DNA of 64,000 bases from Allium sativum (GCA_030737875.1 CM060922.1:762255603-762319602), one strand, 5' to 3'; counted from the first letter of the stretch, positions 48,756-61,674 are shown. Translations and numbers: made by a program. The notes: a model not told the origin generated them from the sequence alone.

Positions 48756-50055
48756 TTGGTATCAGAGTCTGGTTTAGTAATAAGCTTGGCTCTGTGGCGT
48801 AACTCAATAGAGATAGGGTTAGTAATATCCTAGCTTGAGTTTAAGTATATATATATTCGAGAGCGTGTATTTGTATATTCTATAAAAATGTTTTATATTG
48901 TGTTATTTGATTGATTCAATTTTGAATTGGCAATGGACACAATATTATTTTGTAAAGAGGGTAAATGAAATAATTTCTCCCAAATTATATTTTTTGTATA
49001 GAAAAGAAATAATTTTATCTGATTATTTAGATATTGGTGTGTTTGGTTGAATAGAATGGAATTCAAATTGGATTTTAAATTTGAATGGTTTGATATAACC
49101 AGAATATTTCACGTATGAAATTAGAAAGGAAATTGGATGATTTTTGAAAAAAAATAGAATTTTTAACTTTGAAATGGAAGTAAACTAATTTTAGAGATTA
49201 ATTAGTTAACTGAATATAGAGTTGAAACTTTGCTTGGTTAAGTTAAGAATGGATCTGGGAGTTAAATTAATTAATTTGAAATGGAATCAATAATAATGGA
49301 ATGGAAATCAATTGGATATTAACCAATCAAAGTACGTTATCAAAGTAAATATTGATGTTGAATATAAATGCAATTGGATGATTTTATTGAGTTGATTATG
49401 CATTGTTTGTTAATTGATTGTTAGTTAGGTTGAATATAAATTCATCAATAGTTTAATAAGAGTTGAATGGATTTAAACTGAATCCCAGTATAATAAATTT
49501 GAATGAAATTACATATGAATTGAAATTAATGATTTAACTCTATATTTGCATATGAATGATACTATATGTTTGATTTTGGAAATTTGTGGAGCTTACTGGT
49601 GGATTAATGAAATATTATTTAAGAATTACATGTAACTGTTACTTACTTGTTGAACTGAGTTGAATACCAGAAACCGTAGACTGGAGAATATAATTTGGTT
49701 GCATAGAATCGCATATAAATTGAGCAAGTATGCTCTATAGCACTCGTAAAAGGTATGCCTACACGAAAATATAAATTTTGGGGTTTTTGAATTTTGTTGT
49801 CCAACCATGTTGGTCGATGCATATATATTTATTTTTCCTGCAATATCGCAGAAGTCCCTCTATACAGGGGAGACTCTACCGAATGTTTTCGGGACTTTAT
49901 GGTGTTAGAAAATTTTCAATGTTTTTGGAAATTTTTATTTACAATAACGAACTGATTTTCGATTTAAATGCGATTTTTGAAAAGATGATGGGAATTGCAG
50001 AAATTTTTTCTACCTTAGTAATTTCGAGGACAAAATTCTTTTAAAGTGAAAGGAA
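48756..50055 (+). mobile_element. Element C internal region, 1,300 bp, non-coding
   Basis: Begins with primer site TGGTATCAGAGT (48757-48768) and ends TTTCGAGGACAAAATTCTTT then AAAGTGAAAGGAA, the 3' signature with a weak polypurine tract. Just before this, CAATATCGCAGAAGTCCCTC and ACTCTACCGAATGTTTTCGG (49840-49890) look like the decayed 3' flank of a Ty3 element. The 88-codon ORF at 49778 has no recognisable domain. Confidence 0.82.
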
Positions 50056-51497
50056 TGTAATGTCCCGTATTTTTGGTAGTTAGATATTTAATATATCTTA
50101 TTATTTTAAATATTGATTTGGAATTTTAAATGGATTTATAATATATAATTTGATTCTATAACAAAGTTTGAACGTATAATTTATATATAATTATAAATCG
50201 AGCTCGTAATGTCGCGGTAGTTCATAATTTACGTTATGAACTTCAATTGAATATACATAATCCATTTTAAGTCGGAATTTTTTGAAACAAGAATCGTCCA
50301 AATCTATTTGATAATAATTTTCTAGTGAAAGAGAAAATTGGAGATTTTATGTTATAGATTGTCAGTTATGTCCAATTCAAATTTTCAAACAGTCGCTATG
50401 GAATTCGTTAATAAACGATAACGTTTATTAAATGAATATTAAGGACTTCTATGTATATTTGAATATCATAAATCCTGATTTTTTTTTAAATATTGAGTTT
50501 AAATTCTATATTGTTTTATTTTGAAGTTGTGTAAGATTTTATTTGGAGAAATATAATAATAATTGATTATTATTATTTTGAGTGAATTGTTTTGGGTTTA
50601 ATTATATTATATCATTGTTATATATACCTTCAAAATAACCGTCTTCAAATGATCTCGATATGAAACAAATTTTTATTGGAATACTGTTGCTAGTTATGGC
50701 TATATTTTCAGTTTGGAGCCAATCGGAGTTGTTTTATCTGTGCATGCAGTTTAAAGGTGAACCGATAATTTAAAATAATGTCGTTATGCGAACGAAGTCG
50801 GTTTTCAATGAAATTAATTTCATTGGGACCAGAATATTAAGACATAGCAGTGTATCCATTTTCGTGGCATTTGGAGTTCGAGTGCAGCGACGTGTTTTTC
50901 TTAACGGTCAGCGGTAAACTTTAATACCCGAAAATAAAATAAAAATATATATACAAACTTAACCCTTAAGCTAAACAAAATATATATGCAGACTAATCTT
51001 TTCCCCTGTGCTACTTCATGTCTAATATTTCAAGTGCACAACAACCCTCAAATTCCACGTTGCATGCCTACGTCCACCCTATTTCTTACCATTGAAGTAA
51101 GCGTATTTTTCGTGTAATTATCATATGCAATGTCTCCATCACAGCACATCTACCTAACATATGCCTCCTACCCATTAATTTTCTTTCTGCATTTCGTCAA
51201 GGCTACCCTAAATATTGTCTCTAAGCTATCCTCCTACTTTCTGCTGCAACTCAGAACATGCCTAATGAAGTGAAAATTCATCACGTCTGCAAACCTAGGT
51301 CTGAATCAGCACATGCGTATGGTACAAACTGAGGGATGTTAATCTTATCCATACCCCATTCATTGCCTATATATACACGTGCACACCTTTCTTTTTCTTT
51401 CGAGAGTACATATAAAACCCCTTTAGTTTGTTTCATGTATCCAAACCAGTAAAAGAAAGAGATGCATATTTTTGGTGATGCCAGGACTGGAGAGTGA
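50056..51497 (+). repeat. Element C 3' LTR, 5' part only
   Basis: Collinear with 42749-44178 and broken after GGAGAGTGA by the insertion of D. The rest lies outside the window. Contains the second TATA copy. Confidence 0.88.
51368..51375 (+). promoter_or_regulatory. Candidate TATA box in element C 3' LTR
   Basis: TATATATA at the position equivalent to 44053, with the downstream CGAGAGTACAT context kept. Confidence 0.45.
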
Positions 51498-52886
51498 TGT
51501 AACAACCCGGAATTTCTGAACCAATTTAAAATTTTGATTTAAGCTATTTTAATGAATATGCGAATAGAAATTGGTTATTTTTACTAAATAAAGTTTGAGA
51601 ACAATTTTAAAATTAGTTTTCATATTTTATTTGACTTAAAATAAACTCAGTAAAATTATTAAATTGATTTATAAGCTTTATTTTTTAAAATTTTGAAAAT
51701 TAGATTTTGAAAATCAACGCATAGCCCTTAAAAGTGAAATTTTGCATATGAGCTCAGAATTCGACAAAATATTTTTTTTTGAAATCATAATGACAAATCA
51801 TTGCTGGGTTCCAAAGTGCGCATCGAACAGAGTCAGTATGTATCTATGAGAGGCCAAATCATTTGTTTAAAAATAGGCAGTCATTTTACAAAGGAATATA
51901 GTTCAGACGACCTCGGAATTCGATTCTACTTTTATTTTGGATTAGTATCGTCAAATAATGGTTAAATCCAAAAGGGCATAATTTTTGAAGTTAGCGTTTG
52001 GGCGTACAAGGAGAAAATGTACGCTAAAATCGCATTTTTGAAGCTAATTTGAGCAATTTTATAAAGGAACATTATTCAGACGACCTCATAATTCGATAAA
52101 ACTTTTTTTATTAGATCCGTAATGTCGAATAGTATTAAGATTCCAAGTTTCAAGATTTTTAGAGTTAGTATGTGACCGAACGTGATTTTTAAAGTGAAAA
52201 ACATATAATATTTTGACTTTAAAAATTCGTTGTTTGTGCATACTGACTCAAAATTCGTCGAAACTGGTTTCATTGGATCCGTAATATCAAAAAATAGTTA
52301 CATGTCAATTTTCATTGAAAACGGGATCCATAGGTGACCGCACGGATTTTTAAACGATGAAAATAAGAGATAATTTAGTATAATAAAATATAAAATCATT
52401 AGAAAAATAATTAAGCTTCACTATAAATTGTCTCAACCTCGCTAAACCTCATTTCATTTCTGAAAAACACGGCAGCGCCTTTTCCACTTCTCTAAACCTA
52501 GTTACAAGCTTCTAAATTCAAAAACAATTCAAGGAAAATTCTATAAATTGAAAAGCTTAGTTCTTTGAACTCGTATGAGTATAAGCTTCAATTGGTATGA
52601 GTTTGATCGAGTTTGGAGGAGTTTTGGTGCCCCTTAAATTTTCCACCATGTGATAAAGTGGATTAGGGTTCGAATTTGTGGAGAATCGAAGCAACGGTAT
52701 GTGTTTTGGTTATTAGATTTGAGTTTCTTTCTTCGAAAGAAAGTTGTATGCGAAGTTTGAAGCGATTTGGAGCCGAAAAGTGTCGGGAGGAAGTAGGGCA
52801 GCATGCGGTTTTGGATGGGCTGAAGCGTGTTGTGTTTTTGGGGAAGGAGGATCATGAGGAAGAGGTTTAGAAGCATGTTAGGGTAA
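51498..52886 (+). mobile_element. Element D: 5' part of an LTR, interrupted by E
   Basis: Starts TGTAACAACCCGG after AGTGA (candidate TSD 51493-51497) and is cut after GGTAA by E. It has the family trait of repeated CAGACGACCTC...GAATTCGA(C/T) modules, seen at about 51765, 51905, 52077 and 52255, spaced 140-180 bp. From 52440 it becomes richer in C (CACGGCAGCGCCTTTTCCAC), as a transcribed leader might. No coding match; ORFs at 52634-52876 overlap on both strands and are not supported. Confidence 0.75.
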
Positions 52887-54399
52887 TGTAACGACCCAGA
52901 AAATCTGAACCAATTTAAAATTTTTAAATTGGCTAAAATAATGGATTTTAAATATTTAAAATAAATATTTTAAATAATGGCGATGAAAAGTGAGTTTGAA
53001 TCGACCATTGAAAACGAATATAATTAATTGTAATTATAAACAAGGCCTGAAATGGCGCTGTAGTTACAAAAATTGAATTCAAACTTTGTCGGACTGTTCC
53101 GGGTGCAAAACAAAACGGATTTTAGTGAAACCAAAAATATTTAAATCTGTTAGTGAATCCCTTTCTAAAGAATCTGAAAAATCGAAATTTCATAGCGGAA
53201 AGCAAAAGTTATGGCCGAATGAATTTTCAGAAAGGTCGCTATGGAATTTATATAGCCCGTGAAATTGGCCATTTTGCATATGACCTCGGAATTCGACGAA
53301 ACCACTTTTGTTGGATCCGGGATGTGAATTTATTACTAGGTTTCAAATTTCGTAATTTTTGAAGCTAGTATGTGAGCGTGGCAAAGGAAAATGTGTTTTG
53401 GTCAATTACAGTTAAATTGGATCGACCAGAAATGGGCCTTTTTGCAAACAGTCTCAGAATTCGACGAAACTAGTTTTGTTAGGACCGTATCGTCAAAACA
53501 TAGCTAGATTTATTTTTCTGGAATTTTTCGAATCAGTTTGTGGCCCTGGCAAATTGAAATGTACGTTCAAATTAAATATTGAATGTTTTATATTTTAATT
53601 TGAATGGAAACTGACTGAAACAGTCGAATGGGCCTTCGAAACATATCCCATTGTGTTCGGGATGGGGGTATTTAGCTAGGGGAGACGGTCGTTGGGTCTC
53701 GTTTAGAGTTCAAATATAAAAGTCAACATTTTTCGAATTAAAATAATAAAATAATATTAAATAACTACCAACCCAGAAACCCTAATCGCATTAACTATCT
53801 GCGCCGCCAATTCATTTCCGAGGGCGGATATCATCCGAGACTTCACGCCTCAATTACTCCCAATCGATTCAGTATTATTCAAACCAAATTGAACGAAAAT
53901 CAAAGAGGGGTTCGTGATCTTCAAATCGGTACCAGCTAGAGAAGTTTTCATCAAGAATTGAGCTCGAATTTTGGCTCCAAAAGCTCGCTGTTCGTGCTCG
54001 AGTTTCGTGCGCCTGGGTCATTCGAGTGGGCCCACATGGCCGGCGCAGGTGGAGGACGTTGTCGCTGATGTCGTGGTGATCTCTGATGGGGAGGGCGATC
54101 ACTTCAGGTGGCTCGTTTGGTGGAGAGAGGGGATCAAACCATGGGATCGACGGTTACAGTAGGCTAAACGAAGGATTAGGGGAAAAGGTAGCGTTTTTTT
54201 AACGCTATAAATTCAATTAATTACGTTTTAAATTGTTTGATGTTTGAAATTACATATCTTTTTGCTATGTTGACGAAATTCAGTGAAACAAGAGACAGTG
54301 GACTCGTGTGGACGTCTTCTACATTCTAGAAGAGACCGCATATTTTTCTGAGCCTTCTGCTATTTTTGGTGGAGTGGAACCCAATGTGAGATTTCTAAT

Positions 54400-55400
54400 T
54401 TATAAACGATATGGAAAACGACGATGTATAAATTATATAGTCGATGTATGAGTTATATAAGCGTTGTACACCTCTTGTATAAGCGTTGTATAAGTTGTAT
54501 GTTCGATGTATAAGTTATATATGCGTTGTAAAAATTATATATGTGTTGAAATAAAAGTGAATTGTTATATATAAATATATATATATATATACGCCCCTCA
54601 TCCACAAACCATGGACGATATTTATTGGTTGTGATTGGTGTAAAAATTGATTGATAGCGAATGGTTGTTTGGGATTATTTGTGGTTGATATTGATAGATT
54701 GTGGTTGAAAAATACCCATTTGTGGTTGAGAAATATTTGGTTTAAACCACATAGGATTAGTTTGTGGAAATGAAATAAATATATACATGCCGCCTGCGTG
54801 CGAACTAGATGCATGATCCCCATTGTCAAAAACCGCGAGGTTTTAAGGTAGAGCGAGGAGCCGTACTAGGGACGGTCCCGGTTTTAACTACCCTGCCGTT
54901 ATGCTGCCGAAATTTTCCGAAATATACATGTGTTAGAATAATTTTCATTCATTGAAATAAATTACATATGTTGAAACAAATATACATGTGTTAGAATAAT
55001 TTTCATTCGTTGAAATAAATTACATATGTTGAAAGAATATTCATGTGTTGAGTTGCAATTCATTAGTTGAGTTGAAATTCATGTGTTGAATATTATTTGA
55101 ATTTAAACAAATAGTTTTAGCGATAAAAATCACATTTTTATATATATACAAACTATAGAGAGTATTCATGTGTTGAGTTGCAATTCATTCGTTGAGTTGA
55201 AATTCATGTGTTGAATATTATTTGAATTTAAACAAATAGTTTTAGCGATAAAAATCACATTTTTATGTATATACAAACTATAGAGAATATTCATGTGTTG
55301 AATTGAAATTCGTTCGTCGAGTTGAAATTCATGTGTTGAATGTTAACGTATTTTAAAATAAAATGAATAGACAATAAAAACTACATTTTTATTGTGAATA
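54400..55400. repeat. Tandem repeats in the E LTR (GATGTATAA-type, then CATGTGTTGA-type)
   Basis: First (54420-54550) short repeats of CGATGTATAAGTTATAT-like units. Then (54925-55035) a ~66-bp unit with TACATGTGTTAGAATAATTT. Then (55037-55340) a ~124-bp unit with ATTCATGTGTTGAGTTGCAA, two full copies and a partial third. Confidence 0.8.
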
Positions 55401-56337
55401 TGAAGTGTTAAAAACATTCACGTGTTGAATAAATATTTTTGATGATAAAAATATTCCTTTTATCATGTATACGCTTTGATAAAAATACACACGTGTTGAA
55501 ATAAATAATAGTTTGCTAGAAATATTATTATTGGCTTTGTTCTGCATATATATACATGTGTTGAACAGGAAAAATGGATTAGCTGTAGAGTAAAGAAATT
55601 ATTTGCAAGCCCGACAAATAGGTAAGCCTTGATGAGTTGGCTGTGCAATTTTATTTTTATATCAACTCCTGTGAATGCCATTGGATGCGGAGTGCTGGTT
55701 ATTCTGTGTGAAATAATAAATATCGCCATAGGATAGTAACAACTAAATTTGAACTACGCTACATGGCATACTTCTTGACGATAGGCATACTTCATCATAT
55801 TCCACATAAGCAATTGGAGCTTGTGTGACGAGGTGGAAGATTTACCATACGAGCGAGAGGCTTGTATGGCGATGATTATATACTACAGGTTGAACTGATG
55901 ACTGATATGGACTCTATAAAATATAACGATAAATTGCCAGATTAATAAAAACCCCACACGGGTCTGGAGTTGACAATAATCACGTCTCTCTAGTTATTAG
56001 ATACGGCACATGGACTATTTATTTCCACACGGAAACGGGGTGACGAGAATTTATTCTCTGGAGTGATTATCTATACATGCTCCCCCGTAAACACCAGAAT
56101 ATATCACTATAAATATGTGAATGCTTTTTAGGATTTATTGGGTACCTAACACGGCCCAATAAATTTCCAAACCCCTCCCCGTACAAAGGAGGTTATGGCG
56201 AAAATTTTCGAAATATTAAGGCGTTAGTGAAATATTTGAAGTGAAAACGAAGTTGAAAATATAGAATGAACTATAGTTGAAATTATAGAATGAGCTATAT
56301 TTATATATATAAATATAAATATAATTAAAAGGAATCG

Positions 56338-56770
56338 AAGCCGTGCAGTTCGTGTTTCGGAATCGTAATTTGAAACGATTAGTACGAGGAATCCGACCAT
56401 CGGATTTTCCCGAAACCGCAACCGCAACCGCTGGGTTCGCTTTGGAGAAATCTTTCCACCGGCACCAACTTTGTAAAAATCCAACGGTTGGATTGTCTGG
56501 AATGTTTAATTCAAATCTGAAGAAAAACAGCGCCAGAAACGATTATATATATATATATATAATTATATTTAATCGAATAACGACGCTGCAGTTCGTATTT
56601 TGAAATCGAAACTTCAAACGATTGTACCGGGAGATCCGACCGTCGGATTTTCCCGAAACTGGAACCGTTGGATTCGTTTTGAAAAGACCTTTCTAAGAAT
56701 GTAAATTGTGTGAAGATCCAACGGTTATATTTTCAGATATGTGTAAATCAAATCTGAAGAAAAACAGCGC
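56338..56770 (+). repeat. ~243-bp direct duplication in the E LTR
   Basis: Two diverged copies, starting near 56343 and 56586, share GCAGTTCGT, ATCCGACC(A/G)TCGGATTTTC and TCAAATCTGAAGAAAAACAG. Each includes a CCGTTGGAT...ATCCAACGGTT inverted pair. Confidence 0.85.
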
Positions 56771-58690
56771 CACGGCCGCGTTATGGCCCGAAGCGTCGTT
56801 TTGAATAAATTGGCTATTTTAAAATAAATAAAAATAGCGATAAATCATTATAAAATATCATAAACGATATGGAATGGAAATAAACTGAATTTGCTCGATT
56901 TATGTGGTATTTGATGGTTGAATGTGTTTGGTGTGAAAATTACATTAAAGAACAAAATTGGTGTGGTCGAATGATTTAACCATTGAAATAAATTGATTTG
57001 AAATTCTAAATATCCATAAATTATTTGAAAAGGCCGAGTTAATTCTCATTTCAAATAATTGACCGACGATTGAAAGTCGAAGATGAAGACGATGGTCGAA
57101 GACCGGAGAACTTCACCTCGTTTGGATGGTAACCGAGGTCCTGATTGGGAGGCATCCCGAAATATGGATAATGAGTGGTGATCATCCAGACGTATGTGGT
57201 GATCGATGGGTTTGCAAGGTATTTAGTGCCTCCGGTTTCGTTCAGACCCAGAACGGACTTGTAAATAGACTGTGTGTCTGACATTGGATTTTATTCTGTG
57301 TTGATTGATCTCTATTAAATATACATCTGTTTGGCGGCGGAGAATTTATTCTTTTGCTTAACGCCCTTCTCTGAGACGCACGAGCTCAGAGGTTGTATAT
57401 CGATGGACATCAGCCGCATGGCATGAATTGCCTGTGTGGCATGCTAAGATGCAGTGATCAGGGCTTCTGTTGAAAAGCAAAGTCTTGTGGTGATGATCAA
57501 AGCACCGCCTGTGTGGCGTAGCTTTGTGTATAACGTGAAATCGCGAGCCTCACACCCCGGTATGAACCAGAAACGGGAGAAGGACCTCAGGGAGGGCATG
57601 CGTTTCTTTCTAGCTAGGGTGGTGTCAGTGACCTACCAGCCCTGACATTAATATACTTTTCACCTATGTGGTTGTTGCTGTTGCGAGGCGCCTCGGTTAG
57701 ATCGGACGATCCGGGTCCGATGGAGTCATTCGTTGGCTCGTTTACGCCCCAAAGGGCGGGGAAACGTATTGTTCAGGCATTTTAATCCACATCGGTGGAC
57801 CGGCCCTGTCGCTCCAAGGGTCGATGCGCTCTGACCCTATGGCTCGGGCTAGAGAGTCACGAAGTCGGTAAGGACTATCTTTTGCCTTGGTTCATGACGG
57901 AAATCCAATTTCCAAATACGTGATTGTGCGATTTTGATTGTATACCTATATATGGCGACATTGTGGTATGGGGCATTAATGCCGTCTATGATTGATAGTT
58001 ATGATTTGAAATTGTTTTCAAACATATAAACACTAGCAGTAATATCAAATGCCTTTGTTTTATTCGTATCAAGCATATCTTGGTCGTTATAAGGTAAAAA
58101 CTCTATCCTCTGGTTTGCGTTGCATTGTGTGATGGGAACTGAGTCTTATAACGGCTTCATTTTTATAAAAAGCATTGCGATGTTTAAAAGAAAGATTTGT
58201 TTTAAAGCACTGGCAATCCAATGGAGTAAACCCATTCCACGTAAGTGGCATGGTCCTGTGATTAGCCAAATTATATATGTGTTGATTAGATTTCTCATAC
58301 CAGTCCCACGACTGACTCGTAGTTTGTTTCACTTTCAAACTCGGGTGCCCCTTTTTCTACACGGGCAGCCTTGTATTCAGGTTTAGCTGGTTATTTCTGG
58401 ATAGCTGGAGCTGAAGATGGATTCTATCATTTATCTCTTTTTATGGTTCAGCTCCTATTGTACATATTTTGTTTGTTTTCCGCGGTAGACATCTATGTAT
58501 AGCTGAACTGTAATTGTACTGAGTATGATCCTGTATACTGTGTAACTCTGATGATTACTTTTATCCAGTATATTCTATTATTCATTATCTGGTGTATTTA
58601 TTTATTTCTGTTCTGCTATTATCTGTTTCTGTGTTATATTCCACGGATTACCCTTGTCTCCGTCTGTACGGGATTTGGGGTCGTCACATT

Positions 58691-58702
58691 TGGTATCAGA
58701 GC
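58691..58702 (+). other. Primer binding site of element E
   Basis: TGGTATCAGAGC, two bases after the LTR end; perfect match to the initiator tRNA-Met 3' end. Confidence 0.93.
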
Positions 58703-60209
58703 TTTGGTTAAGCTTAGTTCTGGAATATAACATTTGAACGAACTCGTCAGAAATAGAACCAGTAGTGTTCCAGGACGGGTACACTACAACAAAATGACCC
58801 TATTACAACGGTGGAACACCGTTGTAATAGGTTTTTACAACGGTGGGCAAACCGTCGTGTCTTAAGAAGTTGTAATAGCCTAATATCTTTTACAACTTTT
58901 CTGCACTGTTGCAAAACCGTTGTAATATGTATATTTTACAACTTTTTTCCACCGTTGTAATAAACTTTATTACAACATTTATGCACCGTTGTGATTGATA
59001 TTTGGGTTTTAAAAAAAATAAATTTTGCAAATGCAACAAAAGCTGAATAAACAGAAAACAAATTGATATAAATTCAAAGCAACAGATCCATTCATACAAA
59101 AAACATTACAACTTTATATTCAAAATGCAAAAAATGAATCATACATCATCACGTTAATATATCAATTCTTCATTACAAATAATGATTACAAATTAGTACC
59201 ATCCAAAAACTTTGCTTCAACTATCAGCTTGCTTCATCTTTGCACTTCCTCAACTTCCCCACCAACACAAGACACCACCTGCACAATCACAAAACATGCA
59301 TATATATAAACATAACCTTAAGCTTGTTGTAAACATAAAATGGTGGATATCTACTTTTCTTCCAAGTTGGATGAGGAGTTGAAACTATGTAAAATGCAAT
59401 GCATGTATTTTTGTAGTAATCTAAGAGTATATAAGAGTTTTACTGGTTTAAGAAATACGTAATGACCATGAACTGCTTCGCTCTTTTAATGTGTTTAAGT
59501 TAATTAAGGTAATGAAAGATGATAGTAAGGATTAAGCCAAAAAGGCTGTTAAAGAATTTTGTTTTAACTGTATATATTTACTAAAGCAAATGAAATGAGA
59601 TTTAAAGCATGGTATGTTTAGACAGTCATGAGAAATGTATCATTAGTGAAATTCTTAGTTTCAATCACTAACTTAAAAGTTTGGATTGGAATAGCTAAAC
59701 GTATGTACTGGAAATGAATCATTCTTCTTACGTTAAAAGGGAGTTTTCATGAGGTTGTTTTCATTGCTAATAAACTGGAATTGAGTACAGCTGTATGTTA
59801 AAAATGAGTTTGCATGAGTTTGATTTTATTGCTAATAATCTGAGACTGAATACAACCGTGAATATAAAATAAAGTTAAGAGATATTATATAAAAGACATG
59901 AGTATGTGAAGCTGCGTTGATGTGATAGCATTTAGCTGTCATGATAAGGTGTATGGATGTAGATAAATTCATATATAAATGAACGTATTTGGCAGTATGG
60001 CCATAGAATTGGACACAATTGTATATTTAAACCGGTGAGGTAATTATTTGGTACCAGTTACGAGCTTACAATACAAATATGATTATAATAGTCAAACTAG
60101 TTCCGTATTTGCACACAACTGCAAAAATAAGCAGCACGGTGTTTATTCTAATCAATACAACAATAAATTGAGCAAACAAAAGTAATGGGTATAAAGAAGT
60201 AGAACTAAC

Positions 60210-60401
60210 CAGACAGAAGAATTGCTATGCTGCTTTAGCTGTTGAAGTACATCAATCTCGATCATAGCATCCTCACGATACTTATCTACAGCTCGAACAA
60301 TTTTTACGGCTACCATTTCTTTACCTTCCCTGTCCCAACTCCCAACACTCCAATACTTGACCAAACGTGCCTTCTCCTATCTTATATATGAGAAGCGCAA
60401 C
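60210..60401 (-). pseudogene. Captured AFC/LAMMER (CLK-type) protein kinase exon
   Basis: The minus strand reads YKIGEGTFGQVLECW, then after a 7-bp insertion and frameshift, DREGKEMVAVKIVRAVDKYR and EDAMIEIDVLQQLKQHSNSS. It holds the glycine loop (GEGTFGQV), the ATP-binding lysine (VAVKIV) and the helix C glutamate (AMIEIDVLQQL) of AFC-type dual-specificity kinases, which phosphorylate SR splicing factors in plants. An AG acceptor near 60402 and a GT donor at 60209 fit one exon. About 60 of some 430 residues, with no catalytic loop. The frameshift near 60345 shows it is not functional. Confidence 0.85.
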
Positions 60402-61338
60402 AACTGAAAAAACAAAATAAAACTTATCATGTCTTCAAAACTTAAATAGTAAAAGAAACAAAATGACAAACAATAGCAATCCTCATTTACTCGTAGCCAC
60501 CCTTTCATGGAACCAGTATAACAACAACCTACTTTTTCTGTATAAGGAAAACATCTAAAAACTTATTGAACGACATCGGATTGATCCTCCTAGACTCGCT
60601 GCATCATCTTTCTTCTGTTGAGCATAGTTTAACAAGTTTTTATAATCAACACTACTCTTATCTCCAAATTATTAAAGACCCTTAACAGTATACCTTAACC
60701 AATTTTATTATTACTTGAAAAAAAAACGAACTACAAAGATTAAGTCATATGACTCCTTTCAGTGCAGTACAAGAGACCCCAACAAAGACAGCGTCGAAAA
60801 ATTGAAAATGCACAGCCAACTCATCGACTACTCAAAAATTCAATGTCTAAAAAAAAATTTGGGTTGATAAAGCACAAGTGCATAAATCAGACTCACGCTA
60901 ATGTTTAAGCAATTCAGGCCAGGTCAACATGCAGTTAGCAAAAGCAACTTATGGCAAACATCACAAGTGCAGTAGGCAAGCATGCACGACATAAAGCAAA
61001 GAAAAAGTAGGAACTGTGCACCTGAATATCAGACCAAGGCTCACCAATAACATTCAAATAATAAAATGATCAAAGTTTTAATATAATCTGTACAAATTAG
61101 ACGCTCTCAGGACTAAACAATCCTTGTGTATGCAAGGGACAAAGAGTAATGGCCGAAACATACCCTTTAACGTGAATCCTCTACATCAGACCCAAAGTAG
61201 CACTAACATTTATCATAATTTCTAATTATAGGTTGAGCGGGTTATCTAATACCAAAAGTTCTCACCCTTCATTTTAATTAAAAGAAGTAAAAGAAGTAAA
61301 GAAAATAGAATAGGAAAAAGTGATAGAAGCAAAATGAA

Positions 61339-61674
61339 TTACCAGCGTTGACGACCGAGAAGCAAGAAGAGCGAGCAAGAGTTCACGGTGACTGAGCTCC
61401 ATTGGGTGAAGTTGTGGCACTGGTCTGAGCTGTGCGTTGTCCGATGGCAGCTCTGGCGATTTGGTTGACTGACTATGGGAAGGAGGAGATGGCAGCGCGA
61501 TTGCTGAAAGGTGAAGCGGAGCAATCGGTTGAAGGAGCGGCTTCCGATGAGGAGGGAGGTCGGCTATTGGTTCAGGTGGCGACGGTGGAAGAAAGCGAAC
61601 GGGTAGTGCAGCAGAGGGATGACGGCGATGGCCATTTCAGTGGCCATTCATTTCGAAATTTTTGGAGGATTTAA
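61339..61674. other. GC-richer segment, possible captured first exon or 5' UTR
   Basis: Raised GC content compared with surroundings, with ORFs on both strands (minus 61339-61524, plus 61432-61674) that overlap and match no family I know. A GT donor-like site on the minus strand near 61340 and proximity to the kinase exon upstream on the same strand make a captured 5' exon possible. Confidence 0.35.

Larger units (their letters stand above)
42749..51497 (+). mobile_element. Element C: LTR retrotransposon with 6-kb LTR and 1.3-kb non-coding interior (3' LTR interrupted)
   Basis: 5' LTR 42749-48755, interior 48756-50055, 3' LTR from 50056, broken at 51497 by element D. It inserted in the Tat remnant after GATCA. 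Same LTR style as H: both begin TGTAA(C/T)G(T/G)CCCGTATTTT-like, and the stretch 47690-48160 matches the region of H around 25600-26000 (minus strand), including CGATACACTCAAG and TGAGTGGTCGGTCATGTGT. No gag or pol. Confidence 0.85.
52887..58688 (+). repeat. Element E 5' LTR (5,802 bp)
   Basis: Starts TGTAACGACCCAG and ends GGTCGTCACA. It carries TCGACGAAAC modules near 53290 and 53460, three tandem-repeat zones (54400-55400 and 56338-56770), and the conserved CCAGTCCCACGACTGACTCG block (58301-58320), about 390 bp from its end. ORFs inside are not conserved with F. Confidence 0.88.

Noticed and set aside
52634..52876. Overlapping ORFs on both strands in D
   Set aside because: No family match, and only one copy is available to test conservation.
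55463..55729. 88-codon minus-strand ORF in the E LTR
   Set aside because: AT-rich DNA, no domain, and no counterpart in the related LTR of F.
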